This document shows positions 18,622 through 28,131 of a DNA stretch of 64,000 nucleotides, one piece after another. Position numbers and translations under genes: made by a program. The notes under the pieces were generated by a model. It was not told where the DNA came from and searched no databases. It saw only the letters and a list, made by a program, of their open reading frames with translations. The first letter of the stretch is position 1. The number at the start of each line of letters is the position of its first letter. The stretch spans positions 2,281,501 through 2,345,500 of the forward strand of contig NZ_CP047602.1 in assembly GCF_009905255.1 (NCBI RefSeq), in the 5' to 3' direction. This DNA is from Thermoanaerobacterium aotearoense. Its GTDB lineage: Bacteria > Bacillota > Thermoanaerobacteria > Thermoanaerobacterales > Thermoanaerobacteraceae.

Positions 18622-19671
18622 TCATGCTGTTACTTCTTCATCTTCATTTTCATCTTCTGCAACATTTTTCTTTAGACTATTTACAATTAACGCCGTCACT
18701 GCAATTCCAACTAATACTGCAACTATAAAGCCTATTTTGTTATCTATGACAGGCAATACTATGGGACCACCGTGTGGTGCATGGTCACCAACCTTAAATA
18801 TTGCCGCAACTGCTGCAGATATAGATGAACCTATCATTATAGATGGAATGACTCTTAACGGATCTCCTGCGGCAAATGGTATTGCACCTTCAGTAATGCC
18901 AATCAAGCCCATTGCCAACGCACCATATCCAGCTTCTCTTTCTACCTTTGTGTACTTTTTAGGTGCTAAAAGTGTTGCAACACCCATGCCTAATGGTGGA
19001 GTACATATAGCGGCCGCAATCGGCCCCATTATTGTATAAACTCCTTGACCTATCATTGCTGCACCAAACAAAAATGCTACTTTGTTGACAGGACCGCCCA
19101 TGTCAAACGCAATCATAGCACCCATTATTAAAGCTAAAACTATAGCATTACCTGTAGACATTGATTTTAACCAATTAGTCATAGCCTCCATTGCTGAAGC
19201 AATAGGATTGCCTAAGATGTATATCATAAGGCCACCTACAATAAGTGATGTCAATATTGGTATCACAAATATAGGCATTATAGGCCTTAAGTTTTTATGA
19301 ACTTTCCAGCCCTTTATCCACCTGGCCACATAACCTGCAATAAATCCGGCTACTATTCCGCCTAAGAAGCCTGCTTTCAACTGATTCGCCAATACACCGC
19401 CAACAAGTCCAGGTGCTATACCAGGTCTATCTGCGATTCCAAACGCTATAAATCCAGCAAGAACCGGTACCATCATAGAAAATGCCGCAGAACCTATATC
19501 ATTCATGTTTTTAAGTACAGGGTTTGTTATTACAGCTCCTTTACCTGCTTGCACACCACTTAAAGCAATTGAAAAGGCAATCAAAACACCGCCAATTACA
19601 ACAATCGGTATCATGTAAGATACACCAGTCATAAGATATTCTCTAACTCTTTTCAGCTCTTCTTTCATCAT
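18622..19671 (-). CDS. PTS fructose-family IIC permease
   Basis: Membrane channel of a fructose-type PTS, 349 residues with roughly eight to ten hydrophobic segments. Typical pieces are TGVSYMIPIVVIGGVLIAFS at the N-terminus, FIAFGIADRPGIAPGLVGG, FDMGGPVNKVAFLFG and GITEGAIPFAAGDP, which form the sugar-binding part in this family. The C-terminus ends in an acidic tail. AAAGGAGG precedes the ATG. It sits 12 bases after the IIA gene and 46 bases before IIB, so the three are one transcript. No 1-phosphofructokinase gene is nearby, which leaves open what the phosphorylated product is. Confidence 0.93.
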   Translation of the reverse strand: MMKEELKRVREYLMTGVSYMIPIVVIGGVLIAFSIALSGVQAGKGAVITNPVLKNMNDIGSAAFSMMVPVLAGFIAFGIADRPGIAPGLVGGVLANQLKAGFLGGIVAGFIAGYVARWIKGWKVHKNLRPIMPIFVIPILTSLIVGGLMIYILGNPIASAMEAMTNWLKSMSTGNAIVLALIMGAMIAFDMGGPVNKVAFLFGAAMIGQGVYTIMGPIAAAICTPPLGMGVATLLAPKKYTKVEREAGYGALAMGLIGITEGAIPFAAGDPLRVIPSIMIGSSISAAVAAIFKVGDHAPHGGPIVLPVIDNKIGFIVAVLVGIAVTALIVNSLKKNVAEDENEDEEVTA

Positions 19672-19683
19672 GAATTCCTCCTT

Positions 19684-20133
19684 TTACTCGATATTTATGT
19701 CATTTAAAGCTTTCAAAATCTCAGTTTTATCATTAGCTTTTTTTAGCCTTTCCACAAACTTCTCATCCATAAGCTTTCTTGATAATTGCGATAAGATTTT
19801 AAGATGAATTCCATTTACGTTTTCATTTGGAATCCCCAATAAAAATATTATTTCTACTGGGTTTCCATCGAGAGAATTCCACTCTATACCATGGACTGAT
19901 TTTCCAAAGACTATCATCGCCTCCTTTACAGCATCTGATTTTCCATGTGGTATCGCAATACCATTGCCTACACCTGTTGTGTATGTCTTCTCTCTTTCAA
20001 ACACACTTTTAACAAAATCATCAACAGAAGTGACTTTACCATCATTAAAAGCAAGTTGTGATAACTCTATTATGGCACTTCCCCTGTCTTTCGCTTCTAA
20101 GTCTAGTGTGATTAAATTTTCGTTTATTATCAT
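19684..20133 (-). CDS. PTS fructose-family IIA component
   Basis: Cytoplasmic 149-residue IIA that accepts phosphate from HPr on a histidine. The active site is in TGVGNGIAIPHGKSDAVKEA (about residue 55-75), and FLLGIPNENVNGIHLKILSQLSRKL is typical of the nitrogen/fructose IIA fold. The ATG at 20133 was chosen because GGAGGG lies nine bases before it; an in-frame TTG at 20148 overlaps that site. First gene of the IIA-IIC-IIB operon, preceded by a good promoter (20234-20262) and two inverted repeats that could bind the PRD regulator encoded upstream. Confidence 0.93.
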   Translation of the reverse strand: MIINENLITLDLEAKDRGSAIIELSQLAFNDGKVTSVDDFVKSVFEREKTYTTGVGNGIAIPHGKSDAVKEAMIVFGKSVHGIEWNSLDGNPVEIIFLLGIPNENVNGIHLKILSQLSRKLMDEKFVERLKKANDKTEILKALNDINIE

Positions 20134-20193
20134 ATAGGTTCCCTCCAATATGCAAGTTAAATGAATTGATGAATCTTATTGCCACATTATTAA

Positions 20194-20209
20194 GGTAAAT
20201 ATATTTACC
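20194..20209. promoter_or_regulatory. Perfect 16-base palindrome in the PTS leader
   Basis: GGTAAATATATTTACC, fully self-complementary, about 20 bases downstream of the predicted start of transcription and 60 bases before the IIA gene. It shares GGTAA/TTACC ends with the inverted repeat at 20299-20332. Probably an operator. Confidence 0.5.
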
Positions 20210-20233
20210 AATACATCATCACTTCTTGTATAG

Positions 20234-20262
20234 ATTATATCTCTATATTTCGATATTTTCAA
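20234..20262 (-). promoter_or_regulatory. Promoter of the PTS IIA-IIC-IIB operon
   Basis: Minus-strand -35 TTGAAA (20257-20262) and -10 TATAAT (20234-20239), spacer 17 bases. Confidence 0.75.
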
Positions 20263-20298
20263 TATGTTAATCGTTTATCTTTTGTTCCTGATTAATGC

Positions 20299-20332
20299 GG
20301 TAATAATTTATCATTTACTACATTGTATTACC
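20299..20332. promoter_or_regulatory. Inverted repeat upstream of the PTS promoter
   Basis: Arms GGTAATA (20299-20305) and TATTACC (20326-20332), 20-base spacer, lying 37-70 bases upstream of the -35. The position suits an activator, such as the PRD regulator encoded just upstream. Confidence 0.5.
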
Positions 20333-20351
20333 ATGTACTCTTTTATGGCAA

Positions 20352-20377
20352 TTAAAAAAGCGGTTTTTTACCGCTTT
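20352..20377 (-). terminator. Terminator after the PRD regulator
   Basis: Minus-strand stem AAAGCGGT/ACCGCTTT with a short A-rich loop followed by a T-run. It overlaps the regulator stop codon, and separates the regulator from the PTS operon. Confidence 0.9.
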
Positions 20378-22334
20378 ACAACATATTATTCATCAATAAT
20401 TTTTCAATTTCTTTTTTATCCTTCATTTTAAGTAAATTTTCCCTAAAATTCGTATCGTCGATATTATTGTAAAGTTTCCTAAAGAACCTACTGGCATATT
20501 TTATATCAGCAGCATTTATTGATACCATTATGATCAATGTCACATCACCATCGCCCCAGCTTATAGTCTTTTTTAAGCGTATAACTGATATGACAGATTT
20601 GTTTACATTATCGGGATTTCCATGTGGAATCGCAATACCATTGCCAATATATGTAGAGGAGACTTCTTCTCTTTTTAACACATCGTCTAAATACTCATTT
20701 TTAACATAACCTGTTCTGATTAGTTCAGACACTACGTACTTAAGCAGCATTATTTTTTCTTCAAATTCTCTATCTACATCAATGATTTCTACATCAACTA
20801 TCTTTTTGCTTTCATAATATTCATCTATAAAATTTTCTAATTTCTTTATATCGCTTTGTGTCAAAAGCGGTGTTATATTAATAACTGGTTTGTTGCTTTC
20901 GACCGGCACAGTAGATATAATAAAATCCACATTGTCAGACATTACATCATTAAGTGATAATGACGATACTATATCAACCACTTCTATATTTTTAAACCAT
21001 CTTTCCAATCTTACAGCTAATAGCTGGGATGTGCCAATTCCGCTGGAACATACAACCAAAGCCCTAAGAGGTTTTTTTGCCCTTTCAAAAGCCGCACCCA
21101 AATGCAAAGTAATATATCCGAGTTCTTCTTCTCCCGCTTTTTTACCAATGTACTTTTCAAAAACTGTACTTGTCATCCAAGCTACGCCAAATATATCTGG
21201 ATAATTTTCCTTGATTTGATCCAATATAGGATTACGAAGCGTCAATCCGTACTTTAGCCTATTTATAGTGGGCTTCAAATGCAATATCAATCCATTTAAA
21301 AGTTGGCTATCTCCACTAAAATCAACAGACAAAGCTTTTTCTGCTATCTTTATTATCTCTTTTGCCATCGTAACAGCTATATCAATATTTTCATCTTCTT
21401 TTATTTCAATATCTATGTCGTCGAGTTTGTTCTGCTGCATTTTTGCACCTAATATATGAAGCAAAATATATCCAACTTCTGAATCAGGCAACTTTATATT
21501 AAAATTCTCCTCAATCTCTTTGGCAGCCTTCTCTGCAATCGTATATTCTTCATGTCTTTTTAATTTGTTTAATACATCTTTTGACAATCTTATGTCTTTA
21601 TTTCTTCTAAGCCTTTCCATCGATATTGCTATATGGATAATCAGACTTATAAATGCTTCGTCAGAAAACATAAATTCCAGCCTTGATTCCATATTGGATA
21701 CTATTTTTTCTAACTTTTTGTAGTCAATGTCAATTAACTCCTTTAATCGTGTTAACGTCTTATAGTCTATTCTGCCTGTGTAATCATCATATAAAAGTTC
21801 CTTAATCTCATCTTGACCTTTATTAGAAACTATTAAACTTGCTGCGGCATTTCGCCAATTTTCTTCATCTCCAGATATCTCTATGCCATAATTGGTTTTC
21901 TTTATCAATTTCAAATTGTACTTTGAAAGCCATTCTTCCACCGATTCAAGGTCCTTGTGAATTGTAACTTTGCTTACATAAAGTTCCTCTGCAAGTTCTT
22001 TAATAGTTATATTTTTATTGCTCATAAAAAGTCTTCTTAATATATAATTTTTCCTTGCCTCCGGAGAAAATGGCTCCATAAATTTTGTAGAACTGCTTAA
22101 TTCAGTAGAAAGATCAAGCTTTTTATTTTCAGGGCCTTCAATCATAATACCAGTTCCAGGCTTTTTCAATAATTTTAAACCTCTTTTAATCAAGTATTCT
22201 TCTATTTTTTTTAAATCATTTCTAATCGTTTTGTTAGAAACCCTCAACCTTTCTGCAATCTCATCAACAACTAAAGGCTCATCAGTGTTTAATAGTATTT
22301 TAATTATCTCAATATCCCTTTCAGAAATACTCAT
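20376..22334 (-). CDS. PRD-type PTS transcriptional activator (MtlR/ManR family)
   Basis: A 652-residue DNA-binding regulator controlled by PTS phosphorylation. Order: N-terminal HTH (DEIAERLRVSNKTIRNDLKK), a second HTH (KELAEELYVSKVTIHKDLES), two PRD domains (about 185-395) with conserved histidines (LIIHIAIS, YILLHILG, LILHLKPT, YITLHLGAAFERA), a IIB-like domain with VVCSSGIGTSQLLAVRLE near 405, and a C-terminal fructose-type IIA domain with GNGIAIPHGNPDNVNKSV near 580. This is the MtlR-type layout that activates sigma-A promoters, rather than a sigma-54 LevR or an RNA-binding antiterminator. It most likely controls the IIA-IIC-IIB operon downstream. Confidence 0.92.
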   Translation of the reverse strand: MSISERDIEIIKILLNTDEPLVVDEIAERLRVSNKTIRNDLKKIEEYLIKRGLKLLKKPGTGIMIEGPENKKLDLSTELSSSTKFMEPFSPEARKNYILRRLFMSNKNITIKELAEELYVSKVTIHKDLESVEEWLSKYNLKLIKKTNYGIEISGDEENWRNAAASLIVSNKGQDEIKELLYDDYTGRIDYKTLTRLKELIDIDYKKLEKIVSNMESRLEFMFSDEAFISLIIHIAISMERLRRNKDIRLSKDVLNKLKRHEEYTIAEKAAKEIEENFNIKLPDSEVGYILLHILGAKMQQNKLDDIDIEIKEDENIDIAVTMAKEIIKIAEKALSVDFSGDSQLLNGLILHLKPTINRLKYGLTLRNPILDQIKENYPDIFGVAWMTSTVFEKYIGKKAGEEELGYITLHLGAAFERAKKPLRALVVCSSGIGTSQLLAVRLERWFKNIEVVDIVSSLSLNDVMSDNVDFIISTVPVESNKPVINITPLLTQSDIKKLENFIDEYYESKKIVDVEIIDVDREFEEKIMLLKYVVSELIRTGYVKNEYLDDVLKREEVSSTYIGNGIAIPHGNPDNVNKSVISVIRLKKTISWGDGDVTLIIMVSINAADIKYASRFFRKLYNNIDDTNFRENLLKMKDKKEIEKLLMNNML

Positions 22335-22390
22335 GTTTCACATACCTCCTCCCACATCGAATCCAGTTTCAATCAAAGTATAATACAACA

Positions 22391-22415
22391 TAAATGCCGG
22401 CGTGAACCGGCGTTT
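22391..22415 (-). terminator. Hairpin after the 53-residue gene
   Basis: Stem GCCGG/CCGGC (22395-22399 and 22407-22411), extended by A-T pairs to the sides. The T-run is short (ATTTAT), so it is a weak terminator or another stem-loop. Confidence 0.4.
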
Positions 22416-22575
22416 ATTGGTTTTTGCTGCTATCAGCAACATTTTGATCAGTTTGATTGTAAGCATCATTAACAGATTTTTCTGCTTCATCGCTTAATGT
22501 AATGACTTGTTGTGTAAACTCGTTTGAAACTTTCTCCCTGTACTTGCTGTCAAATATATACCTAAATATCTCCAT
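22414..22575 (-). CDS. Small protein of unknown function (53 residues)
   Basis: Starts MEIFRYIFDSKYREKVSNEF and ends in a polar stretch of Asn, Asp, Gln and Ser. No membrane segment or known motif is visible; it is probably a soluble, partly disordered helical protein. The ATG at 22575 was chosen because AAGGAGG lies nine bases before it; the frame is open 16 codons further upstream but without a better site. It lies between the GGDEF gene and the PRD regulator, on the same strand as both. Translation is likely, function unknown. Confidence 0.55.
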   Translation of the reverse strand: MEIFRYIFDSKYREKVSNEFTQQVITLSDEAEKSVNDAYNQTDQNVADSSKNQ

Positions 22576-22643
22576 TTTGAATTCCTCCTTGAAAGATCGC
22601 TTACATATATTGTATCCACTCAAAATGAAGATATTATGAAGAT

Positions 22644-24308
22644 TTATATTTCATACACTGCGACTCTGTCCCTGCCTTTTGTCTTGCACCCGGCATAAAG
22701 AGCTCTATCAGCATGGCTTATGAGCTTTTCCGCTGATTCTGCTTTATTCGGGAAATCAGCAACACCAGCACTGACAGTTATATTTATGTCACCAGCATCA
22801 GTTTTTATGGGCTTAGATGATACTTCATATCTTATTCTTTCGGCAATCACACATGCCTGTTCCGCTGTCAAGTTTGGAAGTATAACGGAAAACTCCTCTC
22901 CTCCATATCTTGCAACGATATCATTGTTTCTAACACAGCTTTTTATCCTCGATGCAATCTCTCTAAGCACAGTATCTCCCACCATGTGTCCGTACGTATC
23001 ATTAATCTGCTTAAACCTGTCTACATCCAACATTATCAGGCTTACAGGAGTCTTCTCAATAGATGACTTTGCTATACTGTCATGCAATATCTGATCGAAA
23101 AATCTCCTGTTATATGTTTTTGTCAATGGATCGGTAATGGACTTTTTGCTTATTTCAAAGTACCTTTTTGCATTCATTATGGCTATTGAAGACTGCTCTG
23201 ATAATGCCTCCATTATCTTTAAAGAATCTTCATCGAATGCGTTGATTTCGTTTTGAAATGCAGATATACAGCCCATTACACCTTCCGCTCCTTTTATAGG
23301 AACTACAATTGCAGAATCGTAATATTTAGATATATTTTTGTCAAAATAGCCTTTGTCAGCTTTTAAATTGCCTATTATTACAGACTTCCCCTCATTCACT
23401 ACTTTGCCTATTAGCCCTTCATTGTTCATGTACACATCTTTAAAAGCCTCCAATGATTCTTCCCGGCACTTAGTCTTTTCATTTATCAAAAATCCATTGT
23501 CATCCTTCAAATAAATAGCTATTCCTGATACGGTTACTACTTTTTCTGTTTCGTATAATATTGCTTCTAAAGTTTTGTCTAAATCCAACTTCGAATTGAT
23601 TATTTTCACCATTTCATATAAAGCATTTAGCCTCTGGTTGGCCTTGTAAAGATCTCTAAAAGCCTTTATGAAAAACGACAGCAAAATCAAAGGTATGACA
23701 TGATATATAAAAATAACAGTGCCAAATTTCATATACATATTAGCTAAAAATATGCCTACAGGTACCATTACAAAATAAGAAACCAACTCTAAAACTGAGC
23801 TTTCCGTCCAGTATTTCTTAAATAGAATCTTTCCTTGCGCTTTCAACGCATAGTACAAGATAAAGTAATTTATTACAAAACTTGTAAGCACGTAAATCAC
23901 CACATATATAAGCTGTCCAACTGAAAATCGTCCGATTTTTCCACCTAAAATCTCATAAAGATGCCCTGCTACTATGTATGTTATGGAAAACATTGCTCCA
24001 TTTAAAAATCCATTTTTTACTTTTTTTCTGAAAAATATTGTCTCAATCATGGTAGATGCAGTAGCCAAAAGAGCAGACGACTCCGCACCATATATCAAGA
24101 AAGATGCTATCGTGATTACAGGGCTTATAGAAAGCTTTATGTCGGTGTACTTTATGCCCAAATTGTCAAGAGTAACCATGGCTATCAGGAGTATAGCAAA
24201 CAGCTTCATATCGATTTTAATGCCGTATTTAAAGCATGTGTAGATAAGAAGCGAAAACCCCACCGCAATTAACACGAAATCAAACAATGTTTCCCTTTTT
24301 TTTAACAT
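22644..24308 (-). CDS. Membrane-bound GAF-GGDEF diguanylate cyclase
   Basis: Probable cyclic di-GMP synthase, 554 residues. The N-terminal third (about 1-200) has six or so hydrophobic segments and anchors it in the membrane. A GAF sensor domain follows (about 230-370; IAIYLKDDNGFLINEKT, IVVPIKGAEGVMGC). The GGDEF domain (about 390-554) has LTKTYNRRFFDQIL, SLIMLDVDRFKQINDTYG and the active site ARYGGEEFSVILP. The product-inhibition site is kept: RNND lies five residues before the GGEEF loop. It should therefore be active and feedback controlled. GAGGGG lies before the ATG. The ligand is not evident. Confidence 0.92.
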   Translation of the reverse strand: MLKKRETLFDFVLIAVGFSLLIYTCFKYGIKIDMKLFAILLIAMVTLDNLGIKYTDIKLSISPVITIASFLIYGAESSALLATASTMIETIFFRKKVKNGFLNGAMFSITYIVAGHLYEILGGKIGRFSVGQLIYVVIYVLTSFVINYFILYYALKAQGKILFKKYWTESSVLELVSYFVMVPVGIFLANMYMKFGTVIFIYHVIPLILLSFFIKAFRDLYKANQRLNALYEMVKIINSKLDLDKTLEAILYETEKVVTVSGIAIYLKDDNGFLINEKTKCREESLEAFKDVYMNNEGLIGKVVNEGKSVIIGNLKADKGYFDKNISKYYDSAIVVPIKGAEGVMGCISAFQNEINAFDEDSLKIMEALSEQSSIAIMNAKRYFEISKKSITDPLTKTYNRRFFDQILHDSIAKSSIEKTPVSLIMLDVDRFKQINDTYGHMVGDTVLREIASRIKSCVRNNDIVARYGGEEFSVILPNLTAEQACVIAERIRYEVSSKPIKTDAGDINITVSAGVADFPNKAESAEKLISHADRALYAGCKTKGRDRVAVYEI

Positions 24309-24445
24309 TTTTAACCCCTCTTAATCTAATTAATGTGTTATTCGACACAAATTAAAAAAATCCTTCATTGTTAATAAACAAAATTTTATACACAAATGAA
24401 ATTATATCACATCTAAAATTCACAATTTGTCGTTTTTTGAGAGAA

Positions 24446-24474
24446 TAAAAAATCTCCCCGTTTTAGGGAGATCT
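24446..24474 (-). terminator. Terminator after nrdJ
   Basis: Minus-strand stem ATCTCCC/GGGAGAT (24466-24472 with 24452-24458) with an A-rich loop and six T residues. Confidence 0.9.
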
Positions 24475-24483
24475 TTTTAAAAC

Positions 24484-27400
24484 TTAACCGCATTTTGAGT
24501 AGCCACAGTTTTTGCACACAACACATCCGCCTTCATGTTCTATTTCACTGCCACATTCTGGACAAAAGCGTTCTTCTTGTGTGTCATAAGTATATGCCGC
24601 CTGTAAAACCGCATCATCGTTTTTATGGCTGCTTCCATTTATAGGCACGTCAATTGGTGCGAAGCTTTCATCTTCTTCAACTTTTAATTTCATGACTTTC
24701 TCAATGACTTTAGCAATGGCATCTGGACACGAAAGAACTTTAATTTCCTTATTGTTTGCCATTTGCCTTAATGTAGAATGGCACCTTATACCTTTTAGCT
24801 GTTCTACTATTGACTTTGCATCAAGACCTGATCTTAAAGCTATGGATATAAGTCTACTGGTAGCCTCTGACTGAGATGGGCAGCCTCCGGCTCGTCCTAA
24901 GTTAGTGAACACCTCGCAAATACCTTCGTCATCGTAATTGACGGTAATGTACAAGTTGCCGCAACCTATTCTCACTTTTTCAGTTATGCCTTTCGTCACA
25001 GAAGGCCTTGGCCTTGGGACGATTTGATTGCGACTTTCTTTCTTGTCTTCTTTCACACTTTCTTTTTCAGCTTTCTTTATCCCCAAATTCAGCACTTGTG
25101 AATCACGGCTTCCATCGCGATAGATGGTAACGCCTTTAAGCCCTAATTTATAAGCCAGCTCGTAAACTTCTCTTACGTCGTCTACCGTCGCATCATGTCT
25201 GAAGTTCACCGTCTTTGAAACCGCATTGTCAACGTGCTTTTGAAAAGCCGCTTGCATCCTTATATGCCATACAGGATCTATGTCGTGAGCTGTTACAAAA
25301 ACTCTTTTAACATCATCCGGTATGCCATCAATGCCTTTTAAAGTGCCTTGTTGCGCTATCTTCCTCATCAATTCTTCTGAATAAAATCCTCTTTTCAAAG
25401 CTACTTCCTTAAATATAGGGTTGACTTCCACAAGCTGGGTATTATCCATCACATTTCTTGTCATGGCTATTGCAAAAAGCGGCTCAATTCCACTTGACGT
25501 TCCTGCGATAATGGATATTGTACCGGTTGGTGCTATAGTTGTAGTCGTTGCATTTCTCAATCTCATGTTTTTTTCTTTGTATATGCTTTTATCGTAGTAT
25601 TTAAAAACGCCTCTCTTTTCTGCAAGTTCCATCGATGCCGCTTTAGATTCTTCATCGATGAATTTCATCAATTTATCGGCAAATTCCACAGCTTCTTCAG
25701 AATTGTAAGGTATATTCAGCATAAGAAGCATGTCAGCAAAGCCCATAACTCCTAAGCCTATTTTCCTTGTGCCTTTCGTCATTTCGTCTATCTGTGGCAG
25801 TGGATATTTATTCGCATCGATCACATTGTCAAGAAAATGCACAGCATCATGAACAGTGTCTCTCAATTTATCGTAATCTACTTCGTACTTTCCATCTTTC
25901 TCCTTAAGCATATTTTTTAGGTTTATAGAGCCTAAATTGCAGGATTCATATGGCAAAAGTGGTTGCTCACCACAATTATGTATAATTATTCCATTTGCAT
26001 CAAATGCATTGATTCCAGGCACTTGTACATCATAAACATCTTCAAATCCATCTTCTCTAATATCCGAAACTCTTGCCACAAAGCGTTCCTTTCGAGCACC
26101 ATTTTTATACGATGATAAAACAACTTTCAACTTGTCCATTTTTTTGTCATCTTTAAACCCTATACGCTTTGCATATATTACCATATTATCGCCGCTAATA
26201 CACAACTCATGTTGTGGCTTTATTTTATATTCCTTTAGACCACCTTTGCCATCAGGCATTAGCTTTATACTATATTTTCTTCTGTTTGTATATATTTTGC
26301 TTGCAATGCCCAACCGCAACAGCATTCTTTGAACCGCTTTTAAAAGTGCTAAATTGCTTTGCGAAAGTCTTATGCTCGCTCCTTTTTCAGGACTACCTTG
26401 CACAGAAGCATCACAATCAAAAAGCCCTCTAATAAAGCCTATGTAAGCATTCGACGACATTTTTTCCAACTGGGGAGTTACCGTTTTAAATCCATTGCGC
26501 ATCCCCATTTTAAATGCCAAATCTCTTAATGATGCCAACTTTAACCTGTACTCATTTCTACCTTTTATTTCTATCCATCCTGCAAAATCTCTGCGATGTG
26601 GCAAATTCATTGCACAATCCAAAGCATATTGCATGACACTATTTATACCACAATCATCAACATCTCCTCCTACAGCTTTTCCTGCTTTCCAGACAGAAAT
26701 AATAGCAGTGTCTTTCTTTAGGACTCCATCCCCCACCAATAGTCCTAACAAATATCCATCTTGTTCATTCAATTCACCTGACCATCCTATTAAATTCCTG
26801 TGATTGTTAAGAAGAATATTATCTCCAGGTTTTAAATCTTTTGCAGAGACCCATTCGGTCTTAATCTCATTTAAACTGTCATCTACAACTTTTAAGACTT
26901 TATGGTCATCAGTCAATCTGATATAATACCCTTCAACAGTTTCAAGCACGACGATGTGCTTATGCCCTGTTTTAAAGAATCCCTCATTTGTCGTTTTATA
27001 AATCCTACCGTCTATCACAGCATCAAAAGATCTTCCAATTAAATCGCTAACCTGTCTTGGCCCTTCTGTAGTCATCACCCACGTATCCCCTGTGACACAT
27101 GGGTTAGTTGATTCAATTTCGCCTACAAGAGGCGTCGGATTCTTTTCGTTTATGCGATCCAAAAATACGATTCCGGGTTCTCCGTTTTTCCAAGCCATTT
27201 CCACGATAAGCTTAAATACTTCCCTGGCATTTAGACTTTTCACGACTTTATTGGTATGCGGATCTATTAAGTCATAATCCTGTCCCTTTTCAACTGCTTC
27301 CATAAAATCTTCTGTTATCCCAACGCTTATGTTAAAATTGGTGATTTCATTGTTGTCTTGTTTACATTGAATGAACTCAAGGATATCTGGATGATCTATC

Positions 27401-27909
27401 CGCAATATACCCATATTTGCCCCACGGCGTGTGCCACCCTGTTTTACCGCTTCAGTAGCAGAATTAAACACCTTCATAAAGCTTACAGGGCCAGACGCCA
27501 CACCACCTGTCGATCTCACTGTAGCTCCCTTCGGCCTAAGTCTTGAAAAGCTAAACCCTGTGCCACCACCACTTTTGTGAATTATGGCTGCATACTTCAC
27601 TGCGTCAAATATCTCTTCCATGGAATCCCCCACGGGAAGCACAAAACACGCTGAAAGTTGCCCTAATGGCCTTCCTGCATTCATAAGCGTAGGAGAATTA
27701 GGCAAAAAGTCAAAGCTCGTCATCATCTCATAAAACCTTTTTTTGACTGCTTCTGTGTCTGCGTTTATATCGTACTCTTTGTCTACATCTGAAATCGCCT
27801 TCGCTACTCTCTCAAAAAGCTCCTCAACAGTCTCAATGACACGTCCATTCTCATCTTTTGCCAGATACCTTCTCTCAAGAACCTTCTTAGAGTTTTCAGT
27901 CAAATTCAT
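24484..27909 (-). CDS. nrdJ: Class II (adenosylcobalamin-dependent) ribonucleotide reductase with intein
   Basis: Makes deoxyribonucleotides without oxygen, using adenosylcobalamin to create a thiyl radical. The precursor has 1141 residues; without the intein it has 766. Visible landmarks: [14 protein letters not shown], the first redox cysteine in [11 protein letters not shown] near residue 88, [16 protein letters not shown], the radical-site motif [19 protein letters not shown] (split by the intein), [17 protein letters not shown], and a C-terminal zinc-ribbon tail with CPECG and [10 protein letters not shown]. The 375-residue intein occupies residues 271-645. The promoter region carries two possible NrdR boxes. 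It seems to be a single-gene transcript. There is no class III nrdD next to it. Confidence 0.96.
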   Translation of the reverse strand: MNLTENSKKVLERRYLAKDENGRVIETVEELFERVAKAISDVDKEYDINADTEAVKKRFYEMMTSFDFLPNSPTLMNAGRPLGQLSACFVLPVGDSMEEIFDAVKYAAIIHKSGGGTGFSFSRLRPKGATVRSTGGVASGPVSFMKVFNSATEAVKQGGTRRGANMGILRIDHPDILEFIQCKQDNNEITNFNISVGITEDFMEAVEKGQDYDLIDPHTNKVVKSLNAREVFKLIVEMAWKNGEPGIVFLDRINEKNPTPLVGEIESTNPCVTGDTWVMTTEGPRQVSDLIGRSFDAVIDGRIYKTTNEGFFKTGHKHIVVLETVEGYYIRLTDDHKVLKVVDDSLNEIKTEWVSAKDLKPGDNILLNNHRNLIGWSGELNEQDGYLLGLLVGDGVLKKDTAIISVWKAGKAVGGDVDDCGINSVMQYALDCAMNLPHRRDFAGWIEIKGRNEYRLKLASLRDLAFKMGMRNGFKTVTPQLEKMSSNAYIGFIRGLFDCDASVQGSPEKGASIRLSQSNLALLKAVQRMLLRLGIASKIYTNRRKYSIKLMPDGKGGLKEYKIKPQHELCISGDNMVIYAKRIGFKDDKKMDKLKVVLSSYKNGARKERFVARVSDIREDGFEDVYDVQVPGINAFDANGIIIHNCGEQPLLPYESCNLGSINLKNMLKEKDGKYEVDYDKLRDTVHDAVHFLDNVIDANKYPLPQIDEMTKGTRKIGLGVMGFADMLLMLNIPYNSEEAVEFADKLMKFIDEESKAASMELAEKRGVFKYYDKSIYKEKNMRLRNATTTTIAPTGTISIIAGTSSGIEPLFAIAMTRNVMDNTQLVEVNPIFKEVALKRGFYSEELMRKIAQQGTLKGIDGIPDDVKRVFVTAHDIDPVWHIRMQAAFQKHVDNAVSKTVNFRHDATVDDVREVYELAYKLGLKGVTIYRDGSRDSQVLNLGIKKAEKESVKEDKKESRNQIVPRPRPSVTKGITEKVRIGCGNLYITVNYDDEGICEVFTNLGRAGGCPSQSEATSRLISIALRSGLDAKSIVEQLKGIRCHSTLRQMANNKEIKVLSCPDAIAKVIEKVMKLKVEEDESFAPIDVPINGSSHKNDDAVLQAAYTYDTQEERFCPECGSEIEHEGGCVVCKNCGYSKCG
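25975..27099 (-). mobile_element. Intein with LAGLIDADG endonuclease domain inside NrdJ
   Basis: 375 residues, from Cys271 to Asn645 of the precursor. The N-splice block is [20 protein letters not shown]; block B has [11 protein letters not shown] with the usual TxxH; the C-terminal blocks read [21 protein letters not shown]. The ends fit standard splicing: Cys1, penultimate His, terminal Asn, and Cys at +1 of the host. Two LAGLIDADG-type motifs, [12 protein letters not shown] and [12 protein letters not shown], keep their acidic residues, so the homing endonuclease may be active. The +1 cysteine is the catalytic radical cysteine of the reductase. Confidence 0.95.
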
Positions 27910-27937
27910 TTAAAACCTCTCCTCATTATGTAATTAA

Positions 27938-27953
27938 CTACAATATTTTGTGT
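27938..27953 (-). promoter_or_regulatory. Possible NrdR box 1
   Basis: Reads CTACAATATTTTGTGT on the plus strand and matches 13 of 16 positions of the consensus ACACWATATATWGTGT. It lies just after the predicted transcription start of nrdJ, 32 bases (three helical turns) from box 2. Confidence 0.5.
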
Positions 27954-27966
27954 ATTGATAAAGTTA

Positions 27967-27995
27967 ATTATACATCTTATTGTGTATCAAGACAA
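27967..27995 (-). promoter_or_regulatory. Promoter of nrdJ
   Basis: Minus-strand -10 TATAAT (27967-27972) and -35 TTGTCT (27990-27995), spacer 17 bases. NrdR-like box 2 covers the spacer. Confidence 0.65.
27970..27985 (-). promoter_or_regulatory. Possible NrdR box 2
   Basis: Reads ATACATCTTATTGTGT and matches 12 of 16 consensus positions, mostly in the outer arms. It lies between the -35 and -10 of nrdJ, where a repressor would block RNA polymerase. Confidence 0.45.
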
Positions 27996-28099
27996 ATCCT
28001 CTCTCATTTAATTTTTATATCTATTTGCCACGATTTTTCTTCATATCTTAGATTTCTAAATCTTTATATCGTCATTTGCAAATTTTATTTGATACGCCA

Positions 28100-28131
28100 T
28101 AAAAATATCCCGTCATCATGAACGGGATATT
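28100..28131 (-). terminator. Terminator after the thioredoxin-like gene
   Basis: Minus-strand 10-bp stem AATATCCCGT/ACGGGATATT with an eight-base loop and T-run. The stop codon at 28116 lies in the loop. Confidence 0.9.

Noticed and set aside
24341..24347. TGTCGAA, a possible Spo0A box upstream of the GGDEF gene
   Set aside because: A seven-base match is expected many times by chance in 64 kb, and there is no second box or well placed promoter.
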